A DNA stretch of 24,990 nucleotides, taken from positions 1 through 24,990 of the forward strand of contig JADFMS010000018.1 of NCBI GenBank assembly GCA_022563775.1, given 5' to 3'. Below the pieces are notes generated by a model. It was not told where the DNA came from. It did no database searches and saw only the letters and a list, made by a program, of their open reading frames with translations. The stretch's first letter is position 1. Every line of letters begins with the position of its first letter. The position numbers were made by a program, and so were the translations under genes. Shown piece by piece: positions 17,610-24,834 of the stretch. This DNA comes from Fidelibacterota bacterium (GTDB lineage Bacteria; Marinisomatota; SORT01).

Positions 17610-17683
17610 TACTGGAGGCGGGAATCGAACCCGCGACCTCCTGATCCACAGTCAGGCGCTCTATCCATCTGAGCTACCCCAGC
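17610..17683 (-). tRNA. tRNA-His (anticodon GTG), lacking G-1 and C73
   Basis: A complete 74-base cloverleaf. The acceptor stem GCTGGGG pairs with CTCCAGT (two wobbles, one being G1:U72). The D stem is GCTC/GAGC, the anticodon stem CCTGA/TCAGG with loop CTGTGGA (anticodon GTG, G37), the variable loop AGGTC and the T stem GCGGG/CCCGC with TTCGATT. The discriminator base 73 is A and the genomic base at -1 is T. Canonical bacterial tRNA-His has an encoded G-1 opposite C73; both are missing here. CCA is not encoded. This matches the exception known in part of the alpha-proteobacteria, and the neighbouring hisS is of the matching type. Confidence 0.97.
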
Positions 17684-17693
17684 ATCTGGGAAA

Positions 17694-17722
17694 AATATAG
17701 GCTGGATAACGATATAAATCAA
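17694..17722 (-). promoter_or_regulatory. Sigma-70-type promoter of tRNA-His
   Basis: On the minus strand TTGATT (17722-17717) and TATATT (17699-17694) are separated by exactly 17 bases. Transcription would begin near 17687, only about 4 bases before the mature tRNA 5' end. Such a short leader is relevant to how the -1 base is removed or kept. Confidence 0.65.
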
Positions 17723-17858
17723 ATATTCTTTGCTCTTTCCGGTTAGTCCCGCAATGTAAATTTAATTCTGATTAAATAGGTTGTTCTACGAAAAATGCGG
17801 CAAAAAAATTATTTGCAATATCATATGAAGCTTAGTACATTTCCCAGCGCAGAGAAAA

Positions 17859-17933
17859 GTCCCCATCGTCTAGCCAGGTTTAGGACTCAGGGTTTTCGAC
17901 CCTGCAACAGGGGTTCAAATCCCCTTGGGGACA
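17859..17933 (+). tRNA. tRNA-Glu (anticodon TTC)
   Basis: A 75-base cloverleaf: acceptor GTCCCCA paired with TGGGGAC, anticodon stem CAGGG/CCCTG with loop TTTTCGA giving anticodon TTC, and T stem AGGGG/CCCCT with TTCAAAT. The discriminator is A and CCA is not encoded, as for the tRNA-His nearby. It is divergent from tRNA-His with 175 bases between them. Confidence 0.97.
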
Positions 17934-18154
17934 CAGAATGAAGTCATGGGAGGAGACAAGGATGTGTTCAATAAACACCAAAACGGGGCTCGCTAACAAT
18001 TTATTTTTTCTTTGCGGCGCGTAAAAATGTTTAAACGAACACATCTGATTTTATATTCCGTGAAAACCTGTACCTTATTATTCAGGGTACGTAAATATGG
18101 GAAAATAGATGAACCTATTCAGAAACAAAAAGACCTTGGGAATTAAGTCCGGGT

Positions 18155-19567
18155 ATGGTTAACGTGACGACCAAAAAGACGGATTCTGAATTAAAGCCTT
18201 CACTCCTTATCGTGGATGATGAACCACTGGTGAGGAAGTCTTTGGCAAGAATCTTAACGAAAGAAGGATACGAGGTTAGAACTGTAGACAGTGGTGCAAA
18301 GGTATTCAAAAATGACCTGCTTTCAAAAACGGACGTAATATTGCTGGACCTGTTTTTAGGTAAAGAAAGCGGTTTTGACGTCCTTGAGAAAGTGAGGGAA
18401 ATCGCTCCCCACGTAGTTGTAATAGTCGTTACGGGTCATGGGGATGTCAGGTCTGCAGTCGAAGCTATGAAAAAAGGAGCTTACCAGTTCATAGAAAAGC
18501 CGAGTGATAAAAAGACAATTGTCGATATTGTCAACAGGGCAACGTATAAGGATATACCTCAAGACGGTAAGCAAAAATTGCAGAAAATCACTATCTCCAT
18601 CGGGAGAAGGAGAGAGCAATTTTTTTATGGTGAGGCGTTCGAACCTACGATCAAATTAGCGCGTAAAGCAGCCAAAGGAGGAAATTCCACGATCCTCATC
18701 CAGGGACAAAGCGGTACGGGAAAAGAGCTCTTAGCAAGATATATTCACAATCAATCGAGCAGGAAAGACAAGCCGTTTGTAGCAATTAATTGTGCGACAC
18801 TGCCGAAAGATTTAATTGAGAGCGAATTATTCGGCTATGAATCCGGAGCATTTACCGGTGCGAGACTAAAAGGTAAAGTCGGATTTGTCGGACAGGCGGA
18901 AGGCGGAACGCTGCTTCTCGATGAAGTGGGAGAGCTTCCTACCGAACTACAGACAAAATTTCTAAGATTTCTGGAAACAAAAGAATATTATCAATTGGGC
19001 AGCGCTCAGCTTCAATATTCGGATGTCAGAATAATGGCTTCAACTAATGCGGACCTTGCGGCACGGGTAAAGGAAAAAAAATTCAGAAAAGATCTCTTCT
19101 ATCGGCTGAACGTCGTTCACTTGAATATCCCTCCGTTAGCGGATCGGAAAGATGAGATTTTACCGCTTGCAGAATATTTTCTTGAATATTTTAACAGAAA
19201 GTATAACAATCATATCAAGGGTTTTAAGGAGAGGGTTAAAGCGTATCTTCGGGCGCTCCCGTGGGATGGCAACGTCAGGGAGTTAAAAAACCTTGTCGAA
19301 AGGGCTATAATAATCAGTAGCAGCAATTATATAACCTTTGAAGACGTAGATACTCAGATTTCAAGCAAAGAGTTCGACATCATAAAAATGGACATAAACC
19401 TCGACCTTCTTAACAATGAAAATCCTCTCTGGGAAGCTCGTAAAGAAGTGATTTCCAAAGTACTTGAACTGACGAACGGAAATAAAAGTAAAGCGGCAAA
19501 GCTGCTGAAAATTCCGCGCAGCACGCTCCGGTTTTATCTTAATAAGGGGTCTGCGGGGCAAGAGTAA
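18155..19567 (+). CDS. Sigma-54-dependent response regulator, NtrC family
   Basis: 470 residues in the classic three-part layout. The receiver has D21-D22, phospho-acceptor D65, T93 and K115. The AAA+ domain has Walker A GQSGTGKE (184-191), the sigma-54-contact loop GAFTGA (231-236), Walker B LLLDEVGE with D256-E257, and the arginine-finger region RKDLFYRLNV. A Fis-type helix-turn-helix sits at about 444-463 (KSKAAKLLKIPRSTLRFYL). When phosphorylated such proteins form a ring that opens sigma-54 promoters. The cognate kinase is not adjacent; the target is unknown. The gene stands alone, with a 220-base upstream gap holding no clear promoter, and converges with a small coiled-coil gene. The ATG at 18155 has a poor ribosome site; no better in-frame start precedes the receiver. 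Confidence 0.94.
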   Translation: MVNVTTKKTDSELKPSLLIVDDEPLVRKSLARILTKEGYEVRTVDSGAKVFKNDLLSKTDVILLDLFLGKESGFDVLEKVREIAPHVVVIVVTGHGDVRSAVEAMKKGAYQFIEKPSDKKTIVDIVNRATYKDIPQDGKQKLQKITISIGRRREQFFYGEAFEPTIKLARKAAKGGNSTILIQGQSGTGKELLARYIHNQSSRKDKPFVAINCATLPKDLIESELFGYESGAFTGARLKGKVGFVGQAEGGTLLLDEVGELPTELQTKFLRFLETKEYYQLGSAQLQYSDVRIMASTNADLAARVKEKKFRKDLFYRLNVVHLNIPPLADRKDEILPLAEYFLEYFNRKYNNHIKGFKERVKAYLRALPWDGNVRELKNLVERAIIISSSNYITFEDVDTQISSKEFDIIKMDINLDLLNNENPLWEARKEVISKVLELTNGNKSKAAKLLKIPRSTLRFYLNKGSAGQE

Positions 19568-19660
19568 TGCCCGGCTATACTAAACCGATCCCGCACATGT
19601 GGAATTAGCATACTCACGCATGCCGCCACAATCCGATAAGTTAGGTGTCAAATATAATTT

Positions 19661-19978
19661 TTAATTCTGAGAACTGAAAAAGGTACTGTCTTTCAGAAGG
19701 TCTTTCAAAATGTCACGTTCGTTCAACTGAGCGGAGGTTTTATCCGAGATTTCTTTAATTCGAGATTTCTTTTCCGAATCCAAAGATACGATTTTCGATA
19801 CGGATTTATCAAGGACTTTTAACGATAGATTTATTGACTCGCGAGCATACTCGATCGTCTTAGCATATTGCTCCATTGCTTCTTTAAATTTACCCTGATT
19901 TTGAAGTTCATTGAATTTTTCCAGGTGCGCCTCAAGGGTTTTTTGTCGTGCGTCGAATTTCTCGCTCTCCGAACTCAA
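19661..19978 (-). CDS. Small coiled-coil protein of unknown function
   Basis: 105 residues, almost entirely alpha-helical and highly charged, with heptad-like spacing of leucine and isoleucine through residues 10-100. It has no membrane helix, signal peptide or cysteine. Residues 20-50 (FNELQNQGKFKEAMEQYAKT, then IEYARES) look like a single TPR-like helical hairpin. I do not recognise the family. The start is TTG at 19978: AGAGGA lies about 8 bases upstream at good spacing, and an in-frame TAA lies nine codons back with only ATT codons otherwise available. It sits between two sigma-54 regulator loci, convergent with one and divergent from the flagellar operon, so a chaperone or accessory role in motility is conceivable but unsupported. 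Confidence 0.7.
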   Translation of the reverse strand: MSSESEKFDARQKTLEAHLEKFNELQNQGKFKEAMEQYAKTIEYARESINLSLKVLDKSVSKIVSLDSEKKSRIKEISDKTSAQLNERDILKDLLKDSTFFSSQN

Positions 19979-20457
19979 ATCTGTTCCTCTCTTTAGAATC
20001 GTTTATTAAGAACGATTATAAATTATTAGTTTCAATAAGTCAACAGCTTTTAAAACAACTTTCACAATGATCCGAGAATTCCCAATTTGATTCTAAAATG
20101 AGAAGAAGATATTATCGAGAGGTAATCTGCTTCGAGTTTATGAACGCTTCTAATTATATGGCAGTATTCCGCCATTATGATAACCATATGTCGAAAAATT
20201 CGTATCGGTAAAAATCACCTTTTACTATCTCGCAGGATAATTTCCGGTCTATTAAGAGAGAAAATATTGTTAAGGGTATTCAAAACTCACTGAGCGAGAG
20301 CAAATTAAACCTCCCTGAGAATTAGTTAAATTTAATTCACAATGGGACTGACATCGATCGAAGAATACTGGCATAGTAATTGCAAACAGTTTGACTCGAA
20401 TATGTATGCACCTAATATAAAATAAGCAAAAAAATTAATTTAGAGAACGGCCACAAC
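19979..20457. other. Intergenic region upstream of the fapA operon
   Basis: 479 bases without a credible gene; the best open frame is 17 codons (near 20158) and has no ribosome site. It contains an inverted repeat GAATTA-N8-TAATTC (20319-20338), a sigma-54-type promoter at 20369-20384 and a 60-base leader. The sites bound by the activator would be expected here, upstream of 20369, but no repeated motif is obvious by eye. The promoter of the small divergent gene must also lie here. Confidence 0.5.
20369..20384 (+). promoter_or_regulatory. Sigma-54 promoter of the fapA operon
   Basis: TGGCATAGTAATTGCA matches the -24/-12 consensus TGGCACG-N4-TTGCW at all key positions: GG (20370-20371) and GC (20382-20383) are separated by exactly 10 bases. 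Transcription should start near 20395, 63 bases before fapA. The operon encodes a sigma-54 activator, which makes the match more credible. Confidence 0.8.
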
Positions 20458-21894
20458 ATGAAAGTTTTGAATCAGATAGATAAAGAGGAAATAGAGAAAA
20501 CAGTAAATGAGAGAGGGCTTACCCTCTTATTATCCGTTGACGAAATGCGATTATACATGACATATGATCCGGAACTTAATGAGGGAACTCCTTCGTTAGA
20601 CGTTGTGTACGCTCTTGCCGGAAAGCTTGGAGTGACTGGCGGTTTAATGGATAGCGTTGTCGAACATTATATCAATAACGAAGAATCATCCAATCATATT
20701 TTGATAGCCGAAGGATCACCGCCTAAAAATGGTTTTGACGCAAAAATTTTGTATGAATTTGATCTTTTATCAGAAGGCGATTCACAGTATTTCCCAAGTA
20801 ATACAATAGAAAAGACGCACTCTTCAGGGAAAATCCAAATTAGAAAAGGAGAGCTGATTGCCCAGAAACTTCCGGCAAGTAAAGGTTCGCCCGGAAGAAC
20901 TCTCACCGGAGGAAAAATCGAATTTCAACCCGAAGATATTCCTCTTCCTTCCGGCAGAAATACACTGAAATCAGCGGACGGTTTATCGTTAACTGCAGCG
21001 AAGAGCGGGATTATATCCACAGAAAATGATTTGGTGCATGTTGAGGATACATTCACCGTAGACGGAGATGTAGGTTACGATACGGGGAATATAGATTTTC
21101 TTGGAAATATAAAAATCAACGGTGACGTGAGACCCGGTTTCATAGTCGAAGCGGATGGTGATATAGAGATTACCGGCTGCGCCGAATCTGCGAAGCTGAT
21201 TTCGCGAAAAGGCAGTATCAAAGTATTACACGGGATATTAGGTAAGAACAAATCCAAGATCATAGCAGCAAAAGATTTGGAGGCGGGATTTATTCAAGAC
21301 GCAAATATCACTGTTGGGAATAACGTAATAGCCGGAAGATATATTTTGAATAGTGAATTAAATGCTGAGGGCTGTATCAGAGTACTCGACAGCGAAGGAA
21401 CTATCAGGGGAGGGAAGATCAGTTCAAAAGAAAGCATAAGAGCGAAAGTTGCCGGATCTACAAAGAGGATACCGACACAGCTTAAGATCGGAAGGAACCT
21501 TGACGGCGCAGCGCTACAAAGAGTATTACAATTAGATAAGCAGCTGGGAGAATTATCAGAAAAAATGAAGGCAAATGAAAGACAAATACAGTTTATCGAG
21601 TTGTTGGAAGAGCGTGTAGAAAAACTCCCAATAGATAAGAAATCCGGTAAGGAACTATTAATTCATGCCAACGAAGAAATCAGAGCTGAATTGGAAAGAA
21701 CGGAAGAAGAGAAGGTCGGACTACTTGCCAATTCGCTGAACAAGGACGTCGAAAAGAAAATTGAGATCGTGTCAAAGGTATTTCCGGGTGTGATCATTAA
21801 CATTGATACGGAGGAATATCTTGTACAACAAGAGCTATTGGGATCGGTTTTCAAGCTCGAAGAAGGGGCTATAACGGTTGAGCATAGAAAATAA
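20458..21894 (+). CDS. fapA: FapA domain protein (DUF342), flagellar assembly protein A family
   Basis: 478 residues. The N-terminal half holds the glycine-rich FapA region with KLPASKGSPGRTLTGG (137-152), a recognisable family signature. It leads into a right-handed beta-helix-like repeat zone (about 190-345: DGDVGYDTGNIDFLGNIKING and similar short strands). A long coiled coil follows (about 350-440), then a short C-terminal beta segment. Family members are cytoplasmic and linked to flagellar assembly or polar placement; the biochemical role is not settled. The ATG is preceded by a weak GAGAACGG. It is the first gene of an operon under a sigma-54 promoter; its last 17 bases overlap the next gene, implying coupled translation. 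flgB downstream supports a flagellar role. Confidence 0.9.
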   Translation: MKVLNQIDKEEIEKTVNERGLTLLLSVDEMRLYMTYDPELNEGTPSLDVVYALAGKLGVTGGLMDSVVEHYINNEESSNHILIAEGSPPKNGFDAKILYEFDLLSEGDSQYFPSNTIEKTHSSGKIQIRKGELIAQKLPASKGSPGRTLTGGKIEFQPEDIPLPSGRNTLKSADGLSLTAAKSGIISTENDLVHVEDTFTVDGDVGYDTGNIDFLGNIKINGDVRPGFIVEADGDIEITGCAESAKLISRKGSIKVLHGILGKNKSKIIAAKDLEAGFIQDANITVGNNVIAGRYILNSELNAEGCIRVLDSEGTIRGGKISSKESIRAKVAGSTKRIPTQLKIGRNLDGAALQRVLQLDKQLGELSEKMKANERQIQFIELLEERVEKLPIDKKSGKELLIHANEEIRAELERTEEEKVGLLANSLNKDVEKKIEIVSKVFPGVIINIDTEEYLVQQELLGSVFKLEEGAITVEHRK

Positions 21895-23284
21895 CACTGA
21901 ACGAGTAATAATAATTGATGATGAAGTAGAAGTCGTATCCAGCCTCGTCGATCTGTTGAAAAGCAGCGGGATTGAGGTTGAAGGGGAAACGGATTCCGAA
22001 AAATTTATCAAAAGGCTTGATGAAGAGCATTTTGATGTTATCGTCACGGATTTCAAGATGCCCCGAGTCTCAGGTCTTGATATTGCCCGCAAGGTGAACA
22101 AGGAGCGTTATGAGAGTGACGTAATAATAATCACCGGTTACGGGACGATGGATTTGGCAATACAATCGTTAAAACAGAATGTTTATGATTTCATACTGAA
22201 GCCTTTTAAGTACGAAGAGCTTATCCATACGATAGAGCTGGCGTTTGAAAGAAGAAGGTTAATAAATGAAATCAAACAACTCTCTATAGAACGTGAAAAA
22301 CATTTAAAAGAGTTGTCTACCTTGTATGACATCAATGACATCGTCGTAAATTCATCGAGCCGTGATGCCGTCTTGAGTTTTGCGAGAGATACACTCAGCA
22401 TCGGAATAGGAATAAATTCCGCAGGGATTCTCTTGAATTCTAATGGATCCAACACTTACACACCTGTAAATGGAGTCGGTGATTTTGAGAAGACCTTTCC
22501 GGATTTGTCAATAGACACAAACGACGAGAAGTTAATGACACTGATTAAAGGTAAAGGAATTGCCGAAATAGACGATCTCTCGATGCTCAATCATAGCTCT
22601 TATGATAGGAACGTAACCGATAACAGTAAGGTTTGGCTGATTCCAATGAATGTCAGTTCGCGGTTAGCAGGATTTATTTGCGTAGTTACCGATTCGAGTG
22701 AGGGACCCCTTTCTACCGAAAAACAGAAACTATTAAGAGTTCTCGCAAACCAACTCGGTCCGCAACTAAGAATTATCGAAGAAGAAAACCGCATACCCTC
22801 TTATAGACAGGGCACCCTGGTTCGATTGAAAAAACGAATGAAGAAGTCAACGCAAATCGTTGATGCGTATGGTGGGTCAGTAGCATTCGTTTTTTTCAGA
22901 GTAATTTTAAACTCCGATTCCCGTTTATCGGGTGAGACATTTTTAAAGGGTATGGAAACTTTAGGTTCTTTGATCCAGGAAAAAATTAATGAAAACGATG
23001 ATCTGATGCAGATAGGTATAGACGCATTCTTAACATCATTATACGGAAGAAGTAAAATTGAAGCTGAGCTTGTCGCGAACAGTATGAGCTATGATTTCCA
23101 ATCAATATTGTCGGAATCCGTATCAAAAGAGATGGTGATAAATGTAAGCTCCACCTCGTATCCTGAGGACGCCGATGATGTAATGCGCTTATATCATCAG
23201 CTGGTACATGAATACTCCTCATTTATAAATCAACCAACAATTATAAATCAACCAACAATAAAGAAACAGGGACATGAGAATTAA
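21878..23284 (+). CDS. Response regulator with GAF and degenerate GGDEF domains
   Basis: 468 residues. The receiver has D14-D15, phospho-acceptor D58, T86 and K108 in LKPFKYEE. A helix (118-150) connects to a GAF-like domain (about 145-300). The C-terminal region (about 325-445) has the layout of a diguanylate cyclase: a first strand AFVFFRVI, the helix LIQEKINENDDLMQIG, then IDAFLTSL where active enzymes have GGDEF-A-LL, and finally YPEDADDVMRLYHQ, like the PEDA...LL..AD..LY tail. The signature residues are missing, so it should not make c-di-GMP. It may bind ligand or partner proteins. The start is TTG at 21878, forced by a TAA two codons upstream, and overlaps fapA by 17 bases; the stop overlaps the next ATG by one base (TAATG). 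An 18-base tandem duplication lies near the 3' end. Confidence 0.85.
   Translation: MSIENNTERVIIIDDEVEVVSSLVDLLKSSGIEVEGETDSEKFIKRLDEEHFDVIVTDFKMPRVSGLDIARKVNKERYESDVIIITGYGTMDLAIQSLKQNVYDFILKPFKYEELIHTIELAFERRRLINEIKQLSIEREKHLKELSTLYDINDIVVNSSSRDAVLSFARDTLSIGIGINSAGILLNSNGSNTYTPVNGVGDFEKTFPDLSIDTNDEKLMTLIKGKGIAEIDDLSMLNHSSYDRNVTDNSKVWLIPMNVSSRLAGFICVVTDSSEGPLSTEKQKLLRVLANQLGPQLRIIEEENRIPSYRQGTLVRLKKRMKKSTQIVDAYGGSVAFVFFRVILNSDSRLSGETFLKGMETLGSLIQEKINENDDLMQIGIDAFLTSLYGRSKIEAELVANSMSYDFQSILSESVSKEMVINVSSTSYPEDADDVMRLYHQLVHEYSSFINQPTIINQPTIKKQGHEN
23223..23258 (+). repeat. Exact 18-base tandem duplication within the gene
   Basis: The unit TTATAAATCAACCAACAA occurs twice with no spacer (23223-23240 and 23241-23258), encoding a duplicated INQPTI near the C-terminus. 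Perfect identity suggests a recent slippage event in an unstructured tail. Confidence 0.9.
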
Positions 23285-24636
23285 TGAGAAAAAGAGAAAT
23301 TTTGGTAGTAGATGATGAACCAAAAATCGGTCATTACCTTACAAAAGCATTAAATATAAGAAATTATCAAGTTCAAGCGGCTTCCCGCGGCAGCGAGGCA
23401 TTAGAGATACTCAAGAAAAAATCGGTAGATTTGGTTATTACAGACCTTAAAATGCCAGAGATGACCGGATTGGATCTTTTAAAGAAAATAAAAATGGAAT
23501 CACCGCCTGTGGGAGTAATAGTAATGAGCGGTTACGGGACTATCGAAGAAGCGGTGGAGTCAATTAAATTTGGCGCATTCGACTTTATTACAAAGCCGTT
23601 TACCATAAAAAAAATCTCGGAATTGACTAACAATTACTTTAAGTCGTATAAGGACAAGACGATTAATTCATTTAATACAGGTGACAACCATTACGGTGAT
23701 ATGCTCGGGCGAAGCGACGCTATGAAGGAGATTTTTAATACTATAGACCACATAGCCCATACAGACGTTACTGTCTTTATTCAGGGGCCGACGGGAACCG
23801 GAAAAGAGATGGTGGCCAACGCACTGCAAGAAAGAAGTAAATTAAAAGATAAACCATACGTAAGAGTAAATTGCGCGGCATTGCCTGCCGGTCTTATGGA
23901 AAGTGAACTCTTTGGGCACGTAAGAGGTGCATTTACCGGAGCCGTGAAAGACAGAAAAGGAATGTTCGAACTTGCAAACGGGGGTACCATTTTATTGGAT
24001 GAAATAAGTGAAATGGAATTGGCGCTCCAGGCAAAGTTGCTTCGTGTGCTTCAAACAGGTGAAATCCAGCGTGTGGGTGATGAAAATTTCAAAAAGGTAA
24101 AAGTGAGGGTCATAGCCACTACTAATCGAAATATCGAGGATGAGATCAATGATGGTAACTTCAGGGAAGACTTATTTTATAGGTTGAATGTCGTCCCGAT
24201 ATTTCTGCCGTCATTAAGTGAAAGGAAGGAGGACATACCCCTGTTAGCACATTATTTTGTCAGAAGAGTGGCGAGTAAATATGGCAAACCCGAACTGCGT
24301 CTTTCGGAAGATTCTATCAAGACACTACTATCAATGGACTTCCCGGGTAATGTCAGGGAGTTGGAGAATAAGCTGGAACGAGCGGTTGTCCTGTCCAAAA
24401 ATGATGAGTTATCGCCTGAGGATGTGCTTGAAGCGCTCGACGGTCGAGTAAGGGAGAAGAAACGCACACAGAATCCTTTTACTACCGGCACTATCGAAGG
24501 AGCGGAAAGAGAACTGATCTTAAACTCACTAAACTTCAACAACGGGAATAGATCCAAGACGGCAAAGGAACTGGGCATTACCGCCCGGACGCTGCGTAAT
24601 AAGATTAATCGGTACAGAAAAGAAGGCGTTCTCTAA
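23284..24636 (+). CDS. Sigma-54-dependent response regulator, NtrC/FlgR-FleR-like
   Basis: 450 residues. The receiver has D10-D11, phospho-acceptor D54, S82 and K104 in TKPFT. The AAA+ domain has Walker A GPTGTGKE (168-175), GAFTGA (215-220), Walker B ILLDEISE with D239-E240, and arginine-finger region REDLFYRLNV (294-303). A Fis-type DNA-binding helix pair is at 423-446 (RSKTAKELGITARTLRNKI). It activates sigma-54 promoters when phosphorylated. Its ATG overlaps the previous stop by one base, so it is co-translated with the degenerate-GGDEF regulator. It lies 199 bases before flgB, whose promoter region carries a sigma-54-like site, so it probably controls the flagellar rod/basal-body genes in the way FlgR, FleR or FlrC do elsewhere. 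That role is inference from position. No histidine kinase partner is next to it. Confidence 0.94.
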   Translation: MRKREILVVDDEPKIGHYLTKALNIRNYQVQAASRGSEALEILKKKSVDLVITDLKMPEMTGLDLLKKIKMESPPVGVIVMSGYGTIEEAVESIKFGAFDFITKPFTIKKISELTNNYFKSYKDKTINSFNTGDNHYGDMLGRSDAMKEIFNTIDHIAHTDVTVFIQGPTGTGKEMVANALQERSKLKDKPYVRVNCAALPAGLMESELFGHVRGAFTGAVKDRKGMFELANGGTILLDEISEMELALQAKLLRVLQTGEIQRVGDENFKKVKVRVIATTNRNIEDEINDGNFREDLFYRLNVVPIFLPSLSERKEDIPLLAHYFVRRVASKYGKPELRLSEDSIKTLLSMDFPGNVRELENKLERAVVLSKNDELSPEDVLEALDGRVREKKRTQNPFTTGTIEGAERELILNSLNFNNGNRSKTAKELGITARTLRNKINRYRKEGVL

Positions 24637-24650
24637 AATAATCAAGTCTT

Positions 24651-24668
24651 TGGGGAAGTTTTTCCCCT
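24651..24668 (+). terminator. Candidate hairpin after the fapA operon
   Basis: GGGGAA and TTCCCC form a perfect 6-pair stem with a short loop (near 24651-24668), about 15 bases after the activator stop. No T-run follows, so termination here may be incomplete. A second weak hairpin (AGAGAT/ATCTCT, about 24717-24735) follows. Confidence 0.45.
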
Positions 24669-24788
24669 GTACAAGGCAAATTTTTCCTACTCGATGAATT
24701 AGATTCTGTTCAAAAAGAGAGATCCACAAATCTCTTAAACAATTAAATATCAACCAGATAGAAACTCTTGGTTATGCACAGATATTTG

Positions 24789-24804
24789 TGGCATACTAAT
24801 TGTA
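24789..24804 (+). promoter_or_regulatory. Sigma-54-like promoter of flgB
   Basis: TGGCATACTAATTGTA differs from the fapA promoter (TGGCATAGTAATTGCA) at only two positions. The -24 GG is at 24790-24791. The -12 element reads GT instead of GC, which weakens the match, but the spacing is right and the predicted start near 24815 gives a 20-base leader with GGAG. Partial inverted repeats AAATATC...GATATTT (24745-24751, 24781-24787) and AACCA...TGGTT flank the upstream region. Confidence 0.65.
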
Positions 24805-24834
24805 ATCATTGATTTCGATGGAATGGAGACTTGA

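Noticed and set aside
20154..20175. TATGGCAGTATTCCGCCATT as a second sigma-54 site upstream of fapA.
   Set aside because: GG and GC are separated by 9 rather than 10 bases, and the -12 sequence does not match TTGC; it is better seen as a TGGC/GCCA inverted repeat.
20158..20211. A 17-codon open frame in the region upstream of fapA.
   Set aside because: Too short, no ribosome site, no conserved features.
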